From contig NZ_JADWYO010000057.1 in NCBI RefSeq assembly GCF_022414595.1, positions 1-38,213 on the forward strand: DNA of 38,213 nucleotides, written 5' to 3'. The notes beneath the pieces are model-generated. The model was not told where the DNA came from and did no database searches. It saw nothing but the letters and a program-made list of their open reading frames with translations. Made by a program: the position numbers and the translations under genes. Shown piece by piece: positions 16,078 to 23,468 of this stretch. Within the stretch, counting starts at the first letter, position 1. The number at the start of each line of letters is the position of its first letter. Origin of the DNA: Streptomyces sp. MUM 203J (GTDB taxonomy: Bacteria > Actinomycetota > Actinomycetes > Streptomycetales > Streptomycetaceae).

Positions 16078-16593
16078 ATGACGCATCGTCAGTACACCGT
16101 CGTCGACAGTCCCTACGGCCCGCTCACCCTCGTCGCCACCGACGGCGTCCTCAGCGGCCTCTACATGACCGAGCAGCGCCACCGCCCTCCGGAGGAGACC
16201 TTCGGAGACCCCGACCCCCGCCCGTTCACCGAGGCGGTCCGCCAGCTCGACGCGTACCACGCCCGCGAGCTGACGGACTTCGACCTTCCCCTCCGTCTGG
16301 AGGGCACCCCGTTCCAGCGGAGCGTCTGGGAGCGCCTGCGGGCCATCCCGTACGGCGAGACCCGCACCTACGGGGAACTGGCCGAGGTCCTCGGCAAACC
16401 GGCCGCGACCCGGGCGGTCGGCCTCGCCAACGGCCGCAACCCCGTCGGGATCATCGTCCCCTGCCACCGTGTGGTCGGCGCCGACGGCAGCCTCACCGGC
16501 TACGGCGGCGGCCTCGCCCGCAAACAGCGCCTGCTCACCTTCGAGGGAGCGATTCCCGCCCCGGCGCCGAACGGGTCGGAGACCCTCTTCTAG
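16078..16593 (+). CDS. ogt: Methylated-DNA-[protein]-cysteine S-methyltransferase
   Basis: A 171-residue O6-alkylguanine-DNA alkyltransferase, usual length. The acceptor Cys129 lies in IVPCHRVVG, preceded by the DNA-binding helix region FQRSVWERLRAIPYGETRTYGELA and NGRNPVG. It transfers the alkyl group from O6-alkylguanine or O4-alkylthymine to itself and is inactivated. It is co-transcribed with the Ada-AlkA gene (gap nine bases, GAGGAAG before the start), so the adaptive-response functions found in E. coli Ada are split here: sensor with glycosylase in one protein, alkyltransferase in the other. It ends 20 bases from the convergent sirtuin stop. Confidence 0.94.
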   Translation: MTHRQYTVVDSPYGPLTLVATDGVLSGLYMTEQRHRPPEETFGDPDPRPFTEAVRQLDAYHARELTDFDLPLRLEGTPFQRSVWERLRAIPYGETRTYGELAEVLGKPAATRAVGLANGRNPVGIIVPCHRVVGADGSLTGYGGGLARKQRLLTFEGAIPAPAPNGSETLF

Positions 16594-16613
16594 CAACGCG
16601 TCTCCGGGGTCCT

Positions 16614-17339
16614 CTAACCCGCCTTGAGCTGCTCCAGCAGCTCTGGCAGAGCCGTGCCGATCGGCTCCCGCACGATCTCGTCGGCGACCGCGTCGTACGG
16701 CGTGGGCTCGGCGTTCACGATCACCAGGCGTGCCCCGTGCTCGGCCGCCGTCCCGACGAGCGAGGCGGCGGGCTGCACCTGGAGCGAGGAGCCGACCGCC
16801 AGGAACACCTCGGCCGCCTTCGCGATGCCGACGGCCTGGCCCATCACCACCGGATCCAGCCGCTGGCCGAACATCACGGTGGCCGACTTGAGGACGGAGC
16901 CGCAGTCCGTGCACGCCGGGTCGGCCTCGCCCGCCCGTACCCGCTCCAGCACGTCCTCCATGGGTGACCGGGCATGGCATCCCGTGCACACCACGGCCCG
17001 CGCGGTGCCGTGAAGTTCGAGCACCTTGCGCTCCGGCATCCCCGCCGACTGGTGCAGGCCGTCGACGTTCTGCGTCAGCACCCGGACCGCGAACCCGGGC
17101 GTCCGCTCCAGCGCGGCGATCGCCCGGTGTGCGGCGTTCGGCCGGGCGCCCATCACCGGGCCTTCGAGCCGCATCCGCCAGGAGCGGCGCCGGACCGCCG
17201 GGTCGCTCATGTACGCGTCGTACGTGACGAGCCGCTCCGCGCCGGGGTCCTTCCGCCACACCCCGTTGGGCCCCCGGTAGTCCGGGATCCCCGAGTCCGT
17301 CGAGATCCCGGCCCCGCTGAGTATCGCCACCATCGTCAT
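16614..17339 (-). CDS. NAD-dependent protein deacylase (sirtuin)
   Basis: A 241-residue Sir2 protein with all core motifs: NAD-binding GAGISTDSGIPDYRGP at residues 9-24, TQNVDGLH at 89-96, catalytic His110 in LELHGTA, and zinc cysteines Cys118, Cys121, Cys143 and Cys146. It deacetylates (or deacylates) lysine residues with NAD consumption, releasing O-acetyl-ADP-ribose. In streptomycetes a common target is acetyl-CoA synthetase, but no target is encoded beside it. It is close to the usual cobB length. The ATG at 17339 has TAGGCT seven bases upstream and no ribosome site, so it is leaderless. ATG 17333 is also in frame. Confidence 0.92.
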   Translation of the reverse strand: MTMVAILSGAGISTDSGIPDYRGPNGVWRKDPGAERLVTYDAYMSDPAVRRRSWRMRLEGPVMGARPNAAHRAIAALERTPGFAVRVLTQNVDGLHQSAGMPERKVLELHGTARAVVCTGCHARSPMEDVLERVRAGEADPACTDCGSVLKSATVMFGQRLDPVVMGQAVGIAKAAEVFLAVGSSLQVQPAASLVGTAAEHGARLVIVNAEPTPYDAVADEIVREPIGTALPELLEQLKAG

Positions 17340-17346
17340 ACCTGCG

Positions 17347-17352
17347 AGCCTA
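17347..17352 (-). promoter_or_regulatory. -10 hexamer for leaderless sirtuin mRNA
   Basis: On the minus strand TAGGCT ends seven bases before the ATG at 17339. No Shine-Dalgarno sequence exists. A -35 of good quality was not found. Confidence 0.5.
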
Positions 17353-17404
17353 GGCAGCAGGCGCGGGCGACGGCGAGCGGAATTTCTCGCGGTGACGGAG
17401 GCGG

Positions 17405-17882
17405 ACGCCGCCCGCCCCGCAGGTCGTCGTGGCCGGAGCCGGATCCGGCAAGACCACGGTGATGGCCGCCCGGGTGGTCTGGCTGGTCGGCACGGGGCAG
17501 GTCGCTCCCGGACAGGTCCTCGGCCTCACCTTCACCAACAAGGCCGCCGGCGAACTCGCGGAACGCGTCCGCACCGCCCTCGTCCGCGCCGGCATCACCG
17601 ACCCCGACCCCATGGACCCGGACGACCCCCCGGGAGAGCCCCGCATCTCCACGTACCACGCCTTCGCCGGGCAGCTCCTCACCGACCACGGCCTGCGCAT
17701 CGGCCTGGAGCCCAGCGCCCGGCTCCTCGCGGACGCCACCCGCTACCAGCTCGCCGCCCGCGCCCTGCGCGAGGCCCCGGGCCCCTGCTCCGCGCCGGCC
17801 CGCTCCTTTCCCACCCTGGTCAGCGACGTCCTCGCCCTCGACGGGGAGCTGGCCGAGCACCTCGCACGGCCCGAGGACCTCC
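17405..17882 (+). pseudogene. 5' fragment of a UvrD/PcrA-like helicase gene
   Basis: About 159 codons read as the N-terminal part of a UvrD/Rep-type ATP-dependent helicase. TPPAPQVVVAGAGSGKTT (Walker A) is followed by VLGLTFTNKAAGELAERVR (motif Ia) and PRISTYHAFAGQLLTDHG (motif Ib), then RLLADATRYQLAARALREAPG. The first ~20 residues and everything after motif Ib (Walker B, domain 2) are missing. A stop (TGA 17393) precedes it in frame, no start has a ribosome site, and homology ends around LAEHLARPEDL just before the Nudix gene. A full helicase needs about 1,100 codons, so this is a stranded duplication or deletion remnant. The frame is undamaged, suggesting a fairly recent event. Confidence 0.8.
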
Positions 17883-17921
17883 TCCCGGCCCGGCCCCTGC
17901 CTGCCGTGGGCAGTGCCCCGG

Positions 17922-18425
17922 TCAGCGCGGTGGGCGCCCGTCCACCAGTTCCGCCGGGCCCGTGCCGGCCGACACGGTGTCCAGCGCCGCGAGCACGCGC
18001 GGGCCCAGGGGGCCGAGGAGGTACGTGGGGATCTCCTCCCGGGCCACCAGCTTCCAGGACAGGAGTTCCGACTCCTGGAGGCGGATGGACCGGAACTGCT
18101 CCCCGCGCAGCACGCCGCCGTCGTACACGTAGGCCACGATCGGCGGGCGGGCCGGGCCGAAGACCCAGTCGACGGCGAGGAGCGCCCCCGGCTCGATGTC
18201 CAGGCCGATCTCCTCCCGGGTCTCCCGGCGGGCTGCCTGGCGCGGAGTCTCACCGGCGTCGGACTCGACGGTGCCGCCCGGCAGCGCCCACCCCTCGCGG
18301 TAGCCGGGCTCCACGAGCAGGACGCGGCCGTCGGCGTCCCGGAGCAGACAGGCCGCCCCGGCCAGCACCTTCGGCAGCCCGGCGATGTACGCGGCGTACC
18401 CGGAATCCGAGTCGGAGGAGGTCAC
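17922..18425 (-). CDS. Nudix hydrolase
   Basis: A 167-residue Nudix protein. The box GGTVESDAGETPRQAARRET continues into REEIGL, supplying the metal-binding glutamates. By count there are seven residues rather than the consensus five between the box glycine and the first glutamate, a small loop insertion. Such enzymes hydrolyse nucleoside diphosphates linked to another group (ADP-ribose, NADH, oxidised nucleotides); the substrate cannot be told. GTG 18425 is preceded by TACCCT seven bases upstream, so it is likely leaderless. Its 3' end lies 40 bases from the helicase fragment, so the fragment's breakpoint is close to this gene. Confidence 0.87.
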   Translation of the reverse strand: MTSSDSDSGYAAYIAGLPKVLAGAACLLRDADGRVLLVEPGYREGWALPGGTVESDAGETPRQAARRETREEIGLDIEPGALLAVDWVFGPARPPIVAYVYDGGVLRGEQFRSIRLQESELLSWKLVAREEIPTYLLGPLGPRVLAALDTVSAGTGPAELVDGRPPR

Positions 18426-18432
18426 GGGTTAC

Positions 18433-18438
18433 AGGGTA
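18433..18438 (-). promoter_or_regulatory. -10 hexamer for leaderless Nudix mRNA
   Basis: TACCCT on the minus strand ends seven bases before the GTG start at 18425. There is no purine-rich ribosome site between them. Confidence 0.45.
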
Positions 18439-18477
18439 AACGGCGTACGGGGGCGGTCCCCCCGTCCGGTCAGCCCG

Positions 18478-20199
18478 TCAGGTCATCGGCGTGCCGTCCT
18501 CGTCCCCCGTCTCCGTACGGGACTTCGCCGCGCGCCGCAGCCGGTAGTGGCGGGTCGCTGTCTGCTCCACCACCGCGTCACCGACCATGGTCCGCACCAC
18601 GTCCCGAAGCCCGTGCAAGCCGTGCACCCGGGCCGGGCCCGCGCCCGGGTCCTGCCGCAGCTCCGTCACCAGCGCCCAGCACAGCCCGAGCATCACCAGC
18701 ACGAACGGCAGCGCCACCAGGATCGTCGCCGTCTGCAGGGAGTCGAGCCCGCCGACCACCAGCAGCACCGCCGCCACCGACGCCATGAGGATGCCCCACA
18801 CCACCACCAGCCAGGTCGGCGGGTGCAGCGCGCCCCGGCTGGTCAGCGAACCCATCACCAGCGAGGCCGAGTCCGCACTCGTCACGAAGTAGGTCATCAC
18901 CAGCACCATCGCCACGAACGAGGTGAGCGTGCCGATCGGCAGCGACTCCAGCATCGCGAACAGCGACGCCTCCGCACCGTCCGCCACGGCCGACGCCAGG
19001 TCCGCCTCGCCCGTCGACTGGATCCGCAGCGCGGAGCCGCCCATCACCGAGAACCAGACGACGGTGGCGCCGCTCGGCACCAGCAGCACCCCGATGAGGA
19101 ACTCGCGGATCGTGCGCCCGTGAGAGATCCGCGCGATGAACGTACCGACGAACGGTGCCCACGACAGCCACCACGCCCAGTAGAAGATCGTCCACGCGCC
19201 CAGCCACTCCGGGTCGGAGAACGCGCCCGTGCGGGTCGCCATCGGCAGCAGGTTCTGCAGGTACCCGCCGATCGACGCGGGGATCGAGTCCAGGACGTAC
19301 ACGGTCGGCCCGACCAGGAACACGAACGTCATCAGCCCGGCCGCCAGCAGGATGTTCAGCGTCGACAGCCACTTCACGCCCCGGTGCAGCCCGGAGAACG
19401 CCGACACCACGAACGCCGCCGACAACGACACGATGATGATCAGTTCCGTCGTCAGGTCCGCCGCCACGTCGGCCGTGATGTTCAGGCCCTCCGCGACCTG
19501 GAGCGCACCCAGGCCCAGGCTGGTCGCCGTGCCGAACACGGTCGCGAACACGGCCAGCAGATCGATGACCTTGCCCTGCCAGGACACCGCCCGGCGCGCC
19601 CCGATGAGCGGCACGAACGCCGCGCTGAGCCGGTTGCCGCGGCCCTTGCGGAAGCCCGCGTAGGCGAGGGCGAGACCGGCGATGCCGTAGATCGCCCAGG
19701 GAGTGAGCGTCCAGTGGAAGAAGGAGTACTCCATCGCTGTGCGGGCCGCCGCGCCCGACTCGGCCGGTGCCCCGCTCGCGGGCGGCGGGGACAGGTAGTG
19801 GGTCAGCGGCTCCCCGACCCCGTAGAACATCAGGCCGATGCCCATACCGGCGCTGAACATCATCGCGATCCACGCCAGGTTCCCGAACTCGGGCTCCGCG
19901 TCGTCCTGGCCCAGTCTGATCCGCCCGAAGCGGCCGAACGCGATCACCAGGCAGAGGACCAGGAAGACGTCGGCGGCGACCACGAACAGCCAGCCGAAGT
20001 TGTCCAGAACCCAGCTCAGACCGGCCGAGGACACGTCGTCGAAGGAGTCCTTGCCCAGCCAGGCCCACAGCACCACGGCCAGGATGGCGGTCACCCCGAT
20101 GCCGACGACCTTGTGATCGGGTGTCGCCTCCACCGGGTGGGTCATCAGATGGGACTCCTGCGAGCCCGGCGGCGGCTGATCGAACGGTTCCGTACTCAT
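18478..20199 (-). CDS. BCCT-family betaine/choline/carnitine transporter
   Basis: A 573-residue integral membrane protein with about 12 hydrophobic segments. Family signatures are the glycine-rich sodium/substrate stretch AGMGIGLMFYGVGEPL and, in TM8, FYWAWWLSWAPFVGTFIARISHGR, where aromatic residues form the quaternary-ammonium box. It imports glycine betaine, choline or related osmolytes with sodium or protons. The hydrophilic C-terminal tail (about 60 residues, ending in TETGDEDGTPMT) may sense osmotic stress, as it does in BetP. No choline oxidase is adjacent. ATG 20199 is used, with CATAGT (20213-20208) as a possible -10. ATG 20145 (MTHPVEA) is an alternative. Divergent from glycerate kinase. 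Confidence 0.92.
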   Translation of the reverse strand: MSTEPFDQPPPGSQESHLMTHPVEATPDHKVVGIGVTAILAVVLWAWLGKDSFDDVSSAGLSWVLDNFGWLFVVAADVFLVLCLVIAFGRFGRIRLGQDDAEPEFGNLAWIAMMFSAGMGIGLMFYGVGEPLTHYLSPPPASGAPAESGAAARTAMEYSFFHWTLTPWAIYGIAGLALAYAGFRKGRGNRLSAAFVPLIGARRAVSWQGKVIDLLAVFATVFGTATSLGLGALQVAEGLNITADVAADLTTELIIIVSLSAAFVVSAFSGLHRGVKWLSTLNILLAAGLMTFVFLVGPTVYVLDSIPASIGGYLQNLLPMATRTGAFSDPEWLGAWTIFYWAWWLSWAPFVGTFIARISHGRTIREFLIGVLLVPSGATVVWFSVMGGSALRIQSTGEADLASAVADGAEASLFAMLESLPIGTLTSFVAMVLVMTYFVTSADSASLVMGSLTSRGALHPPTWLVVVWGILMASVAAVLLVVGGLDSLQTATILVALPFVLVMLGLCWALVTELRQDPGAGPARVHGLHGLRDVVRTMVGDAVVEQTATRHYRLRRAAKSRTETGDEDGTPMT

Positions 20200-20312
20200 G
20201 AGGCCCCACTATGGTCGGCCCGCTTCGTGCCGCCGGGGGTGGCACGCCGTGTGACCGTATGGATAGGGTCACCTTTGGCGCGACTGCCTGTTCGATAGCA
20301 AGGGATGCAGCA

Positions 20313-21473
20313 GTGACGGACGGAGCAGTTACTGGAGCCGCGCGACAGCACGTGCTGGTGGCGGCCGACAAGTTCAAAGGGTCGCTGACCGCCGTCGAGG
20401 TGGCGGAGCGGGTACGGGCCGGGATCGGCCGTGCCGCCCCCGCCGTCACGGTGGAGGCCCTGCCGGTCGCGGACGGCGGCGACGGCACGGTCGCGGCCGC
20501 GGTCGCCGCCGGGTTCGAGCGGCGCGAGGCACGGGTCACGGGGCCGCTGGGCGAGCCCGTCACTGCCGCGTTCGCGCTGCGCGACGGCACGGCGGTCGTC
20601 GAGATGGCGGAGGCGTCGGGCCTGAGCCTGCTGCCCGAGGGCGTCTTCGCGCCGCTCACGGCCACCACGTACGGCTCCGGGGAGCTGCTGCGGGCGGCGC
20701 TGGACGCGGGTGCGCGGCGGATCGTGTTCGGGGTCGGCGGCAGCGCCACCACGGACGGCGGTGCGGGCATGCTGGCCGCGCTGGGCGCCCGCTTCCTGGA
20801 CGCCGGAGGCGAGCCGGTCGGGCCGGGCGGCGCCGCCCTGCGTGACCTGGTGAGCGCCGATCTGTCGGGCCTCGACCCGCGCCTCGCGGACGCGGAGGTC
20901 GTGCTCGCCGGCGACGTCGACAACCCGCTGACGGGCCCCAAGGGGGCGCCCGCGGTGTTCGGGCCGCAGAAGGGCGCGAGCGCCGAGGACGTGGCGGTCC
21001 TGGACGCGGCGCTGGTCAACTACGTACGGGTCCTGGAGAAGGCCGTCGGGCCGCGCGCGGCCGAGGCGGCGGTCTCGCCCGGTGCGGGCGGTGCGGGCGG
21101 CATCGGCTACGGCGCGCTGGTCGGGCTGGGCGCCGGGTTCCGGCCCGGCATCGAGCTGATGCTGGACATCCTTGGGTTCCACGCGGCGCTGGAGCGGGCC
21201 ACGCTGGTGATCACCGGTGAGGGCTCCCTGGACGAGCAGACCCTGCACGGGAAGGCGCCGGCGGGCGTCGCCGCGGCGGCGAGGGAGGCCGGCGTGGAGG
21301 TGGTGGCGGTCTGCGGGCGCCTGCTGCTCGCGCCGGAGGCGCTCGGGCGTGCGGGCATCCGCAGGGCCTACCCCCTGACAGCCCTGGAACCCGACCCCGC
21401 ACGCTGCATCGCGAACGCGGGCCCCCTTCTGGAGCGCGCGGCGGCCGGCCTGGCGCAGGACTTCCTGTCCTGA
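20313..21473 (+). CDS. Glycerate kinase (GlxK/GarK type)
   Basis: A 386-residue type II glycerate kinase (GckA-unrelated GlxK/GarK family) of normal length. Conserved parts are VAADKFKGSLTAVEVAERVRAG at the start, LPVADGGDGTVAA, FGVGGSATTDGGAGMLAALG and VITGEGSLDEQTLHGKAP. It phosphorylates glycerate to 2-phosphoglycerate (or 3-phosphoglycerate), the last step from glyoxylate via tartronate semialdehyde into glycolysis. The nearby ethylmalonyl-CoA genes generate glyoxylate, which gives a plausible link. GTG 20313 has AAGGGA (20300-20305) seven bases upstream. A longer open frame starting at 20211 lacks a ribosome site and overlaps the transporter promoter. Confidence 0.92.
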   Translation: MTDGAVTGAARQHVLVAADKFKGSLTAVEVAERVRAGIGRAAPAVTVEALPVADGGDGTVAAAVAAGFERREARVTGPLGEPVTAAFALRDGTAVVEMAEASGLSLLPEGVFAPLTATTYGSGELLRAALDAGARRIVFGVGGSATTDGGAGMLAALGARFLDAGGEPVGPGGAALRDLVSADLSGLDPRLADAEVVLAGDVDNPLTGPKGAPAVFGPQKGASAEDVAVLDAALVNYVRVLEKAVGPRAAEAAVSPGAGGAGGIGYGALVGLGAGFRPGIELMLDILGFHAALERATLVITGEGSLDEQTLHGKAPAGVAAAAREAGVEVVAVCGRLLLAPEALGRAGIRRAYPLTALEPDPARCIANAGPLLERAAAGLAQDFLS

Positions 21474-21707
21474 CCCGCGCGTCCGCGCGCCGCACCGTTC
21501 TCCCGCCCTCTGCGCGGCCCGAGGCCCGCACCGGCAAGCGCCCCCGCTCCGCCGAGCTCCCCTCCGCACGCGGCGCCCGGGGGAGGAACGGGAGGGGCGC
21601 GACGCCCCGGGGCGCTCCCGCCGGTGTGCGGCCGGGGGCGCCCGGCCCGCTCCCGCCGCCCCTGCCCGTGACCGGACCGCATGGCGAGGCACGGTGGCAC
21701 CGGACGC

Positions 21708-21746
21708 CGAAGGGGCCCGGGTGCGGACTGCACCCGGGCCCCTTCG
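21708..21746. terminator. 17-bp stem terminator between glycerate kinase and pssA
   Basis: GAAGGGGCCCGGGTGC (21709-21724) pairs perfectly with GCACCCGGGCCCCTTC (21730-21745), extended by one C-G pair, with a 5-base loop. It lies 14 bases after the pssA stop on the minus strand and can also stop rightward reading from glycerate kinase. The rest of 21474-21760 holds no gene that I can see. Confidence 0.8.
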
Positions 21747-21760
21747 CGGTCGGTCGGCGG

Positions 21761-22633
21761 CTACGGGAGCTGCGCCGCGCGGGCGGCCTCCCGGCTCTCG
21801 CGCCGGTTGTCACGGAACGTGTTCACGCGGCGTGCCGTGGCGAACAGCGGGATCACCGCGCCCAGCACCACCTGGAGCGCGCAGCCCGTCTGCAGCAGCA
21901 GCTGGCCGCCGGGCGCGTCGAACGCCCAGGCCGCCAGCAGCGCCATCGCGCCGACGATCCAGCTGAGCATCGCCACCGCCAGCACACCCCGCGGCTTCGG
22001 GTACTCCACCCGGCTCACCATCAGCCACGCCGTGCCGACGATCGCCAGCAGGGTCGGGATGAACGGCAGCTCCAGCAGGACGATGGAGACGACCGTCAGC
22101 GCGCCGAAGGGGCTCGGCATGCCCTGGAACATGCCGTCCTTCATCGTCACGACCGAGAATCTGGCCAGCCGCATCACCACTGCCAGCAGCACCACGATCG
22201 CCGCCACCGCGGAGACCCGCTGGTGCGCGTCGTCCGCGACCATCCCGTACACGAGGACGAAGTACGCGGGCGCCAGGCCGAAGCTGATGAGGTCGGACAG
22301 GTTGTCCAGCTCCGCGCCCATGGGCGAGGAGCGCAGCTTGCGCGCGACCAGACCGTCGAACAGGTCGAAGATCGCGGCGCACAGCATCAGGATCACGGCC
22401 GTCGCGGCGGAGTGCCGCGCCATGCCGGTCTCCTCGCTGCCCGTGAGGTGCGGGATGAGGATGCCGGTGGTGGTGAAGTACACCGCCATGAACCCGCAGG
22501 TGGCGTTACCGAGCGTGAGGGTGTCCGCTATCGACAGGCGGAGCGACAGCGGCATCTCCTCCTGCTCGTCCGTGGTCTCCGCCTCGGCCTCGGCGACCCA
22601 CTTGGCCTGGGTGTCGGGGTCAATCACGGTCAA
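21761..22633 (-). CDS. pssA: CDP-diacylglycerol-serine O-phosphatidyltransferase
   Basis: A 290-residue membrane enzyme that makes phosphatidylserine from CDP-diacylglycerol and serine. The CDP-alcohol phosphotransferase motif is complete: Asp90, Asp93-Gly94, Ala97-Arg98, Gly106, Asp110 and Asp114. The run between the Arg and the Gly is seven residues by count, one fewer than in many homologues. About six to eight hydrophobic segments follow. The TTG start at 22633 gives MTVIDPDTQ and has a G-rich stretch (CGGGGGTGA) upstream; GTG 22627 is an alternative. Either start overlaps the psd stop (22620-22622), so the two lipid genes are translationally coupled. Confidence 0.9.
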   Translation of the reverse strand: MTVIDPDTQAKWVAEAEAETTDEQEEMPLSLRLSIADTLTLGNATCGFMAVYFTTTGILIPHLTGSEETGMARHSAATAVILMLCAAIFDLFDGLVARKLRSSPMGAELDNLSDLISFGLAPAYFVLVYGMVADDAHQRVSAVAAIVVLLAVVMRLARFSVVTMKDGMFQGMPSPFGALTVVSIVLLELPFIPTLLAIVGTAWLMVSRVEYPKPRGVLAVAMLSWIVGAMALLAAWAFDAPGGQLLLQTGCALQVVLGAVIPLFATARRVNTFRDNRRESREAARAAQLP

Positions 22634-23276
22634 TTCGGGTCACCCCCGCGGTTGTGGCCTGACCCACCTCGACGGCCACCTCCACACCTTCCGGCAGGTA
22701 GATGTCGACGCGCGAACCGAAGCGGATGAGGCCGATGCGTTCGCCCTGCTCGACCTTGGCGCCCTCCGCCAGGTACGGCACGATGCGACGGGCGACCGCG
22801 CCGGCGATCTGCACCATCTCGATGTCGCCGAGCTCGGTGTCGAAGTGCCAGACGACGCGCTCGTTGTCCTCGCTCTCCTTGTTGAACGCCGGAACGAACC
22901 CGCCGGGTACGTGCTCCACGGATGTCACCGTGCCCGCCAGCGGCGCACGGTTGACGTGGACGTTCAGCGGGCTCATGAAGATGGCGACCCGGGTGCGGCC
23001 GTCCTTCCACGGCATGATGCTCTGCACCACGCCGTCGGCGGGCGAGATGACCCTGCCCTGAGCGACCTCGCGCTCGGGGTCGCGGAAGAACCACAGCATG
23101 CCGGCCGCCAGGGCGGTGGCCGGTACGGCGAGGGCCGCGGCGCGCCTGGAGCGCCGGGCACGGGCGAGGCTGAGCGCCGCCGTGGCGACGGTCGGCAGAA
23201 GCCACGGCGATGCTCCGCGCGCGATACGGACGCCGGAGAGGCGGTCGCGGTGTGCGGACGTTTGGCTGTGGGGCAT
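22620..23276 (-). CDS. psd: Phosphatidylserine decarboxylase, short form
   Basis: A 218-residue PSD of the short (archaeal/actinobacterial) type. It makes phosphatidylethanolamine. The proenzyme cuts itself at Gly187-Ser188 within RFGSRVDIYLP, and the new Ser becomes the pyruvoyl cofactor. Also conserved are VISPADGVVQSI, FMSPLNVHVNRAP (with the catalytic His) and FNKESEDNERV. A hydrophobic stretch near residues 45-65 (AALAVPATALAAGMLWFF) anchors it to the membrane. A minus-strand TAGCAT (23342-23337) with TTGCCC 19 bases upstream may be its promoter. It is first in the psd-pssA operon, unusual in placing the second-step enzyme before the first. Confidence 0.93.
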   Translation of the reverse strand: MPHSQTSAHRDRLSGVRIARGASPWLLPTVATAALSLARARRSRRAAALAVPATALAAGMLWFFRDPEREVAQGRVISPADGVVQSIMPWKDGRTRVAIFMSPLNVHVNRAPLAGTVTSVEHVPGGFVPAFNKESEDNERVVWHFDTELGDIEMVQIAGAVARRIVPYLAEGAKVEQGERIGLIRFGSRVDIYLPEGVEVAVEVGQATTAGVTRIDRD

Positions 23277-23385
23277 GGATGACCTTCGTAGCGGATGATG
23301 CCGCGCTCGGAACGGGGGGACGGCGGCTTTTCGGTGATGCTATCGGTTGCGGGCCACAACTGGGCAAGCCAGAAGCCGAGTCGAA

Positions 23386-23429
23386 GGCCGGAAGAAGATA
23401 ACTCGTTGTGATCTTCTTCGCGGCCTTTT
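23386..23429. terminator. Hairpin with T-run ending the ethylmalonyl-CoA operon
   Basis: GGCCG plus GAAGAAGAT (23386-23399) pairs with ATCTTCTTC (23411-23419) and CGGCC (23421-23425), with one bulged G and an 11-base loop. TTTT follows on the plus strand and a matching AAAA precedes it on the minus strand. It lies 44 bases downstream of the mcd stop and should end the minus-strand operon before the psd promoter. Confidence 0.75.
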
Positions 23430-23468
23430 CCGCTCGAAAGCGCCTCAAAGCCGACAATCAGCCCTGGC

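Noticed and set aside
17429..18439. A functional helicase gene reading into the Nudix region
   Set aside because: Helicase similarity stops near 17882, the rest is antisense to the Nudix gene, and no start with a ribosome site exists.
18385..20298. 637-codon plus-strand frame opposite the BCCT transporter
   Set aside because: The encoded sequence is Arg/His/Gln-rich without any fold, while the opposite strand gives a clear 12-helix transporter.
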